Shown here piece by piece: positions 57,113 through 64,000 of a stretch of DNA of 64,000 nt. A program made the translations under genes and the position numbers. Position 1 is the first letter of the stretch. Each line of letters opens with the position of its first letter. The stretch is from assembly GCF_027580225.2 (NCBI RefSeq), contig NC_073339.2, forward strand, positions 42,204,501 to 42,268,500, written 5' to 3'. The notes under the pieces were generated by a model, which did not search any database, had not been told where the DNA came from, and saw only the letters and a list, made by a program, of their open reading frames with translations. Origin of the DNA: Misgurnus anguillicaudatus. Taxonomy: Eukaryota > Chordata > Actinopteri > Cypriniformes > Cobitidae.

Positions 57113-58950
57113 GAAATAAACGTAAAAATGTATAAATGTATAAATATATTTGCATTTAGTCAAAAATAAGATCTTTTACAAACTTTTTGACCCACCCAAG
57201 ACTTTTTTTGCATTTAATGCTGCATCGCTATTATCTCCTTTATGTTTCTTTAAGTTTTACTTTTATTATTTAAATAGTAATAGATTTCTTTAAAATTGTG
57301 TGAAAGATTTGTTTTTAATACGAATCCAAGTGACAGTAAGCATGTAGTTGTCTTTAATATATTATTTTAAATGCTTGTTGTAGTCATTAATTGACTTTTT
57401 TCTCATTAAATGTACATTGGAATATTTGTTTTTGGTTTACTTTATTTATTTATTTGATCTCTTTAAGGGGAAGTTCACCCAAAATAACTGATATTATAAT
57501 CCTTAAAGTAATAGTTCACCAAAATATACAAATTTTCTGATTCTCTAATTTTAACACCATCATGCCTTTTTCAGATGTACAGTATATGACTTTTCAATAG
57601 CTAGAACACAATAATTTTACATTACATTATTCCATCATGTTGCTTTCTTATGTAGGAGCTAAGTCATACATCTTGGGTGGCATGAGAGTGAGTAAATTAT
57701 GACAGATTTGTCGGATTTGGGTAAACTATTTGTTTAAGCTTTAATAAAATTACCACCCATGCAGTTCATCTGAATAACTAAATCTCACTCTTGTGAACAA
57801 AAAAACATGTTTTTTTAATAAAGTGGAAGAATTATCTTTAATTATTATATGCTGATATTTTCTGCAAAATAAGTATTGTCTGTCTTATGGATAGTTAAGC
57901 CATTACATGATGCCTCACATGAGCAGAAGCTGCCATTAAGTGTTGCTCTCTAACATATGTTAGTCCAGATGCTACTCTCTGTGCTGCTGGTCATTAGAGC
58001 CTCTATTGCCCTGCGTCCGGTTCTTATTCAACCCATGCTGTATACACACACAAAGATTTGCTCTTTCTCTCTTTAATGTCAAACACAGACACACATTTAT
58101 CTCAATGTGTGGTTTGTGTGTCTACCTTATGCCTAGCTTTTAATTTTATATCTCACCTCCCATCTCTTACATTTTGAAAGGCATTGTACGTAGAATATGG
58201 TGCTTTGCATAATGGATACTTTCTTTGCAAATGTTTTATTTGATTAATACCACAAAACAAATTTTAAGCACAAGACTAAGGAAATAATTACAAAATATAA
58301 AGAAAAAATGCATATTCATGCACGTCATAAATGGTGGTCAAAATCTTGACTATTTGTTGATGTCAAATTGACGTCAAGGTGCCCGCTGGGAAGGATCAGA
58401 AGCAGCATAGTACAAACTTACTGGATTTTCTCTCTTCGAACTGCAAGCTTTTAATGACTTTATTTTTTACTTATTTATTCTCTGGATCAACATTTTTGCA
58501 CTAAGTGATTTGCATTATATTGTTTGTAATTTGAAAAACAACTTTAATTTGACCTCATTTGAAGTTTATGTACAAACACACTGGATAACTTCATTAAACT
58601 TGCTTGTCTTTTTAATGGGGTTTTATAAAGGGGCTCATTCAAAAGTCAAAACGGCGTAAGATGTGATTTCACGCCTTTTTAGGTTCACCCTTAAGTGCCC
58701 ATCTTGCACGAGATAAGGACTGCAGTCTCTGGCTGTTTGTGTGCATTTCTCTGTGCATATGTTTGTGTATGTGTGTTGGGAACACTCGAGCGTCCCCCGG
58801 CACACGCGGCGTTATAGCGCCCGCTGCCCTGCGCCTGTTTCCGCCTGACTCTCCGGTTGCCGGGCGCCAGGACAAACTCATGGTCTGTTTAACCAGAACA
58901 CAATTACAGACGTGCGCGTAAATATTTGCTCGGAAAACAGACTGACCGGG
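57113..58950. promoter_or_regulatory. PERCC1 upstream region, mostly repeat-free; possible enhancer DNA
   Basis: Apart from a TTAA-MITE scrap at ~57470-57740, two parts look unique: 57900-58060 (GCTGCCATTAAGTGTTGCTC...GGTCATTAGAGCC) and the GC-richer 58620-58950. In human an intestinal enhancer lies just upstream of PERCC1. Function here is inference only. Confidence 0.3.
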
Positions 58951-58959
58951 AGAGATGGG

Positions 58960-59031
58960 TATAAATGCCCAAACCGATAAATGCCCATAACGCCAAACAC
59001 GGAGCGCAACTTCAGCAGCAGCATCCATACG
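58960..59031 (+). promoter_or_regulatory. percc1: PERCC1 TATA box and non-coding exon 1
   Basis: TATAAAT at 58960-58966. About 30 bp later begins a short exon ending CATACG|GTAAGA at 59031, which can join the acceptor at 62051-62053. Confidence 0.6.
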
Positions 59032-59293
59032 GTAAGAGACTCACACAAATGTGCACGTGTAGCCTATTTAATGAGCAATTAAACAAGATATAGCAAAATC
59101 TTGCTATTTTATTTTCTTTCTTGATTTTCTTGACTTGTTGTTTATTCTTTTCTTTTTGACACTATGCTTGTTTTAATATATCTAAATTCATAGATCAAGA
59201 AATAATGCATGCTAATTTCAGAACAATTTTCCCTTATTTTATTGTTATGTTTTTCCTATAATGCAGCTTTAGATTGACTATGATTTTGGCATG

Positions 59294-59324
<31 letters not shown>

Positions 59325-59404
59325 GAAATGTTTGTTATTTACACTGTTCTGGTTTTTAAAATATTTATTTATTTTTTTAATCTTAGTATTGTACTATAAA
59401 CTGG

Positions 59405-60690
59405 GTGGTTTCCCAGACAGGGATTATCTTAAACCAGGACTAGGCCTTAGTTTAATTTACAACTAGTTTGAATAAACATCCCAGATAGCATGCAAACCAT
59501 TGAAACAATGTTAAAAACAGTTGATTTGTCAATGTTAACTGCATTGAATCAATATCAGGTTTGCACCCTCCATTAATATTGAAAAAAATATTGAGATTTC
59601 AACAAATCACCATTATTGTGATCAGTGTTTGCTTTAGTTGGGTCATTGACTCTTGACATTCACTAAGTTAAATCTTTCTTTTCTTTTTTGTGTTTGTATG
59701 TGTTTATGTACAAACGCATGTACATTGGAAAAGAAAAATGTGTTTCAAAGTTACGTTGAAACTGATTGCTTTTTGTGAAGATGTCAAGATTATGTTAATT
59801 TAAGCTGCTTTACATGATTATGTTGATCCATTTTTACATTTATAATTGTTTTGGTTTGTAAATACACTGTGACAAGACAAACAGAAAAATTGTTGACATA
59901 TTCAGACATCATTACTCATCCTACAAATCTAAACAATGGTGACAATCATCAAACAAATTCAGATAAAAAGATCAACTGCAGTTCATGCTGGGAGTTATAA
60001 ATTAGTTTAGTACTACAATGATACCCAGCATGCATTGCAGCATGAAGCTTTCTTTTGTTGATCGTCACCATTGATAAGATTCATAGACTAATTCATGATG
60101 TCAGAGATAGATTCAGTAGTTTAACTTTTAAAATGTGTTTTTGTAATCCTCAAAATAACTGACCAGACACTGTTTTCAACTAGTACTGTAAAATCAATTT
60201 TTTGCATAACTTCAGCAGTATTTCATTAATATCATTTAGATATATCTACAAGAATTAAACTACTTGATAACATTAGAACTTTGTTTTCTTTGCAATAGCA
60301 GATGTATTCTAAAACGCTGCTTCAGCAGCCAAAGAAAACTTGCCATTAAAACACAAGAGTAACGGGCCAACTAAAGCAAACACTGATCACGGTAATGGTG
60401 ATTTGTTGAAATTTCAATATTTTTTCAATATTAATGGAGGGTGCAAACGTGATATTGATCCAATGGTATCAACATTGACAAATCAACGATTTTTAACATT
60501 GTTTTAATGGTTGCATGCTATCTGGGATGCCTTACTAAAAACATTAATGGCGTGCATTTTAAGGAAAAACAAAGGGCACTGATGTATTTTAAGATATGTC
60601 AGTGCAAGTTGTTTTCAGTTTGGACAGCTCTTATATTGATTTTAGTCTAGGACTAGTTTAATCCCTGTCCGGGAAAGATTTCCTAGTCCC
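59405..60690. mobile_element. Outer inverted-repeat element hosting a nested element
   Basis: TTTCCCAGACAGGGATTA...GGACTAGGCC at the left matches the reverse of GGACTAGTTTAATCCCTGTCCGGGAAA at 60650-60680. Confidence 0.7.
59478..60529. mobile_element. Nested element, ATCCCAGATAGCATGCAA ends
   Basis: ATCCCAGATAGCATGCAAACC and GGTTGCATGCTATCTGGGAT are inverted. The ~150-bp arms include TTTGCACCCTCCATTAATATTG. PERCC1 intron 1. Family also at 46795 and at the right window edge (~63950). Confidence 0.82.
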
Positions 60691-60894
60691 AGACTAGAAT
60701 GCATGTTTAAGATGCTTTATTTGTCCTGACTATAATTTTAACATATATTGTTGTCATTGTTTTGTTACAAGATGCACACCAGTATTGTTTTTTGTAAGGT
60801 TTGTTTGTAAAAACTTCTTAAATGTCCTAATATAAATAAGAAATAGTCCTGGATTAATCTAAACCCTATCTGGGAACTCCCCCCACCCATACAT

Positions 60895-61085
60895 TAAAAA
60901 ATGCTCATTATTTTCAACCCAGTGATGGGTCAAAAGGGACAAACCCAGCTATTGGTTTAAATAACCCATAACATGCTTATGTTTGACCCAACAAGTTTAA
61001 AAACCTCATAGGTTAAATTACAACCCAACGGGTTAGGTTTGTCCATTTTAACCTAATGCTAGGTTGAAAATAACCCAAAATGCAG
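60895..61085. repeat. ACCCA/TGGGTT-rich repeat, second copy
   Basis: AACCCAGTGATGGGTCAAA, ACAACCCAACGGGTTAGG and similar alternate in both orientations, as at 26395-26575. Confidence 0.65.
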
Positions 61086-61167
61086 CTAAAATGCCTTTAA
61101 TTGGATGTTTAAAAGCAGAATCCTATTGTGTTACATGGCCCATTATTGGATTGTTAACTGAGCAGAC

Positions 61168-61692
61168 TGATCTCACGAAAAGTCGTGTTATAGTCACGCA
61201 AAATTTGATTAATTTATTCGTGTCCATGGAACGAAATTTAGCTTTTTTCGTGCCTTGAGCAAGAATGTCTTTTTCGTGTCACTCGCACAAATTTCTATAA
61301 ATAGTTTTTCGTGTCCGTTGTTTTCCACTATTTTCTTACTATTGTTGCTTAGGGTTGGAGTTAGAATACAACCCCAACTCCAGTCGAGAATAGTTTTATA
61401 AACGTAAGAAAAACATGTAGAAACCAATAAATAAAAGTACATACTAACCCAAATCCCAAATCTAACCCCAACCCCAAGCGACAAAAATGTAAAAATAGCA
61501 AAAAATAAATAAATAAAAGAAAACAATACATAAAATGACACGAAAAAGATGTTGTGCCACGGACATGAATAACTATTTATAGAAATTCGTGCTGAGAGAC
61601 ACGAAAAAGACATTCGAAATAAAGTTGAATTTTGTGCCATGGACATAATTAAATTAATCAAATTTCGAGTGACTATAACACAACTTTCCACA
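61168..61692. mobile_element. Inverted-repeat element (TGATCTCACGAAAAG)
   Basis: TGATCTCACGAAAAGTCGTG...ATAGTCACG pairs with CGAGTGACTATAACACAACTTT...AAGATCA. Related to the nested element at 63342. Confidence 0.78.
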
Positions 61693-62054
61693 AGATCATG
61701 TTGCAACTGAGTTATATTTTTCCTACATAATCCTGGGAACTTTTAATTGCCAACAGTTTGATAAATGGGGCCTGTACAGCTTTCAAAAATAAAAAGAGAA
61801 AAAAAGGGTCCCCAGCTGTCACTGGGATGGTGCTCTTTCAAAAAGTACACATTTGTACCTAAAGAGTTTATATCAAATTTCAGATTCAGATTGGTACCAA
61901 ATACTGTACCTAAATGGTACATATTAGGTACGTTTTAAAGGGTCCAGTGACAGCTTGGGACCATTTTCTCTCCATTTTGTCTGACGTTGTGACAATCTTT
62001 TCTTCTGTAAATCTCCTATGCTATTCCGTGCTAACATTCAATTTCTTTCATAGC

Positions 62055-62822
62055 ATGGCAGCAAGCGTGATCAGAACGCTGAGTAATTTTGGTTTGGCGA
62101 AACCTCTGCAGGCTTGCTTCCTTTCTGTAGAGGATGAGGAGGAGACCGAAGAGGAGTTTGAAGTGGAGCTGAGACAAGAAGTTGAGGACAGTTTGGAAGA
62201 TGAAGAGGATGAAGTTTCCATTGTTTCTCATGAAGAAGAGCCATGGAGTTTTGATCCCGCCCCCCATAACACAGAGATGACCAATCAGCTGCTGCGGTTT
62301 GCTGACCTCATCAGCCATGACGTCCAACGTTACTTCGGGCGAACCCAAGACCCAGACACCTGTGACATTTACGCTGAGTCACCGTGTCCGAAGGTTGGGG
62401 GACGCCAACGCTACTACGCTGACTTCATTAAAGTTGCATCATCAGGGCAGGGGGAGGAGCCTGAGTCGCTGGGACCACTCGCAGAGCTCTTTAATGATGC
62501 TCAAAGGAAGGGCCGGGGTCTACCCATGAGTCAACGATCCCTACCTATCAGCTTCTGGACAGAGCCTCTCTCACACCAGATTGATGTGTTAAGAGATACA
62601 AACACACTGGAGATCTCGTTCGGTATGACCAACACTTCAGAAAGCCCCGATAACAACTCTTCATTGAACGTGTACAGTAACAATAATGTTTGCACGATGA
62701 CCAGCTCCAGTATTTCAGAGACTCTCAGTAGCTCAAGTACCCCAGATTTCAGTGATTTACTTGCTCATTGGGCCATTGATAAAGATAGCAATGAATTCAA
62801 CTGTGACTTTCAGTTAATATAA
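62055..62822 (+). CDS. percc1: PERCC1, proline/glutamate-rich coiled-coil protein (complete coding exon)
   Basis: Small vertebrate protein; in human it is needed for enteroendocrine cell development, and loss of its upstream enhancer causes congenital diarrhoea. 255 aa in one exon: MAASVIRTLSNFGL matches human MAAGVIRPLCDFQL, followed by a Glu/Asp-rich stretch (about 28-60), then LLRFADLISHDVQRYFGR, DPDTCDIYAESP, YYADFIKVA, GPLAELFND, PMSQRSLPISFWTEP and STPDFSDLLAHWA, all clear counterparts of human blocks. The chosen ATG is two bases after acceptor TTTCATAG; the reading frame stays open 141 nt upstream but that is intron. A Ser/Asn-rich insert before TPDFSDLL replaces the shorter human spacer. 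Molecular mechanism unknown. Confidence 0.93.
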   Translation: MAASVIRTLSNFGLAKPLQACFLSVEDEEETEEEFEVELRQEVEDSLEDEEDEVSIVSHEEEPWSFDPAPHNTEMTNQLLRFADLISHDVQRYFGRTQDPDTCDIYAESPCPKVGGRQRYYADFIKVASSGQGEEPESLGPLAELFNDAQRKGRGLPMSQRSLPISFWTEPLSHQIDVLRDTNTLEISFGMTNTSESPDNNSSLNVYSNNNVCTMTSSSISETLSSSSTPDFSDLLAHWAIDKDSNEFNCDFQLI

Positions 62823-62890
62823 GAAACATTTCTACAAAACAACCCCTTATACTGCAAACAATCCTGTGGTTAATCAATGTTTTGTTTTTC

Positions 62891-62896
62891 AATAAA
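62891..62896 (+). terminator. PERCC1 poly(A) signal
   Basis: AATAAA 69 nt after the stop, with T-rich sequence following. Confidence 0.7.
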
Positions 62897-63162
62897 ACAA
62901 GAATAATGTATCTTAGAAGCAATATATGTATATTGTTTTTTTATTTTGTTTTTTATTGGCATTTTCACTTCTTTTAATAATAAACCTTACCAAATGCAAC
63001 ACTGTTAAAATAATTATTTCATTATTTTTCCATAAAAAAAACTTAAAAATCTTGTTTATCCTTGTTTTGTTGGTCTTTTTTTGATAGTTGTTTGTTTTGT
63101 TTTTATTAAAGGAAAAAACCTTTGGAAAAAATCACGTGTTTATTGTCAATATTCTTTTCTTA

Positions 63163-64000
63163 AAGGGGCCATGGCATGAAAATCTGACTTTTGTTTAAGT
63201 GCTATAATTGGGTTCCCAGTGCTTCTATCAACCTAGAAAATGTGAAAAAGATCAATCCAGTAACTTAGTTTTGGTAAACCATTCTCTGTAAGCATGTGAA
63301 AAATTAGGTCATTAAAATATGGCTCTCCTTATGCTACCCAGTCTCACATAGTTTCGTGATATATTCACGTATTTTTTTTTAATTCTTTTTTCGTGCTATT
63401 ATCACGAATTTTCGTGATCGTATAACGAATTCCTGTTTTCGTGTGATTATCACGTATTGGTTACTCAACTGCTTTTCCTATTTTTAAACCATTGTCGCTT
63501 TGGTTTAGGGTAAGATTTGGTGCTTGCATTAGAATGTCCCTTTATATATTAGTTTATACTATTTTTTCTGATTTATTTTTTTATATGTTGCCTGGCGTTA
63601 GGGTTAGAGTTGGATTTGGTTAGGGATGTCTTTTTATGTAAATCTAACCCTAAACCGAATGTTAAGAAAATAGGCCAAAACAGTTGAGTAACCAATACAT
63701 GATAATCACACAAAAACAGGAATTCGTTATACGATCACGAAAAAACGCGAAAATTCGTGATAATAGCACGAAAAAAAATAAAAAAAATACGTGACTATAA
63801 CGAAATTTTGTGAGACTGGGCTGCCTTATGATGTCATAAGAGGATCTTATTATAATAATACCGCCCCCTTAATCTGCACTTTCCAATCTCAGCACTGCCA
63901 TTTAGTGCAGAGAAAGAGAGAGGGAGAAAATAATTCACAGCACAATTCAGTTTCAATTGCAACAAACCACCATCATTGCGATCAGTGTTTGAATTTCATC
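63163..64000. mobile_element. TTAA-type MITE with nested insertion, runs off the right edge
   Basis: TTAAAGGGGCCATGGCATGAAAATCTGACTT begins the same family as 16760-17166 (reverse). It is interrupted at 63342 and resumes at ~63830 (GATGTCATAAGAGGATC). The last ~50 bases belong to the CCCAGATAGCATG family. Confidence 0.65.
63342..63823. mobile_element. Nested inverted-repeat element (CCCAGTCTCACATAG)
   Basis: CCCAGTCTCACATAGTTTCGTGA and ACGAAATTTTGTGAGACTGGG; ~190-bp arms. CCTTATG flanks both sides, a 7-8 bp duplication. Confidence 0.8.

Noticed and set aside
61914..62054. Upstream in-frame start for PERCC1
   Set aside because: The 47 extra codons are intronic: a splice acceptor sits at 62051-62053 and the next ATG matches the human N-terminus.

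Overview
The window is vertebrate nuclear DNA, most likely from a cypriniform (carp- or zebrafish-like) ray-finned fish. Its genes are split into many short GT-AG exons. The introns are crowded with fish-type repeats: hAT and TTAA-flanked miniature elements, a Tc1 relic, tRNA-derived SINEs whose tails carry the AAATGTAAATG-type end, and an I-like LINE. The encoded proteins align residue by residue with bony-vertebrate orthologues recalled from memory. I ran no database search, so the species call is an inference.

Six protein genes are present. From left to right: MAD1L1 (minus; 5' half only, exons 1-9, continuing off the left edge), PMM2 (plus, complete), INTS15/C7orf26 (minus, complete), RGS11 (plus, complete, 17 coding exons), PGAP6/TMEM8A (minus, complete, 13 coding exons) and PERCC1 (plus, complete, one coding exon). 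MAD1L1 and PMM2 are head to head, as are INTS15 and RGS11 (transcription starts about 0.5 kb apart) and PGAP6 and PERCC1 (about 6.7 kb apart). PMM2/INTS15 and RGS11/PGAP6 are tail to tail. In human, MAD1L1 and INTS15 lie on 7p22 while PMM2, RGS11, PGAP6 and PERCC1 lie on 16p13, so this block interleaves genes that are on two chromosomes in mammals. Nothing suggests the genes work in one pathway: they cover the spindle checkpoint, mannose-phosphate metabolism, snRNA/RNAPII termination, G-protein signalling, GPI-anchor lipolysis and gut enteroendocrine development.

I assigned exon boundaries by hand from reading frame, protein similarity and splice motifs. Within each complete gene the phases close exactly: PMM2 250 aa, INTS15 468 aa, RGS11 470 aa, PGAP6 746 aa and PERCC1 255 aa. 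Splice-site oddities are reported: a GG donor in PMM2, an apparent AT donor in PGAP6, a GC donor in MAD1L1, and an RGS11 acceptor whose pyrimidine tract is a (GT)n microsatellite.

The rest of the window is mobile and simple-repeat DNA. It includes several hAT elements with exact 8-bp target duplications, TTAA-bounded foldback elements nested inside them, a hAT-derived ~100-bp tandem array, a ~2 kb GATA/GACA tract, a decayed LINE interrupted by another element, and a perfect 94-bp palindrome. No bacterial-type system, CRISPR array, rRNA or intact tRNA gene was seen.
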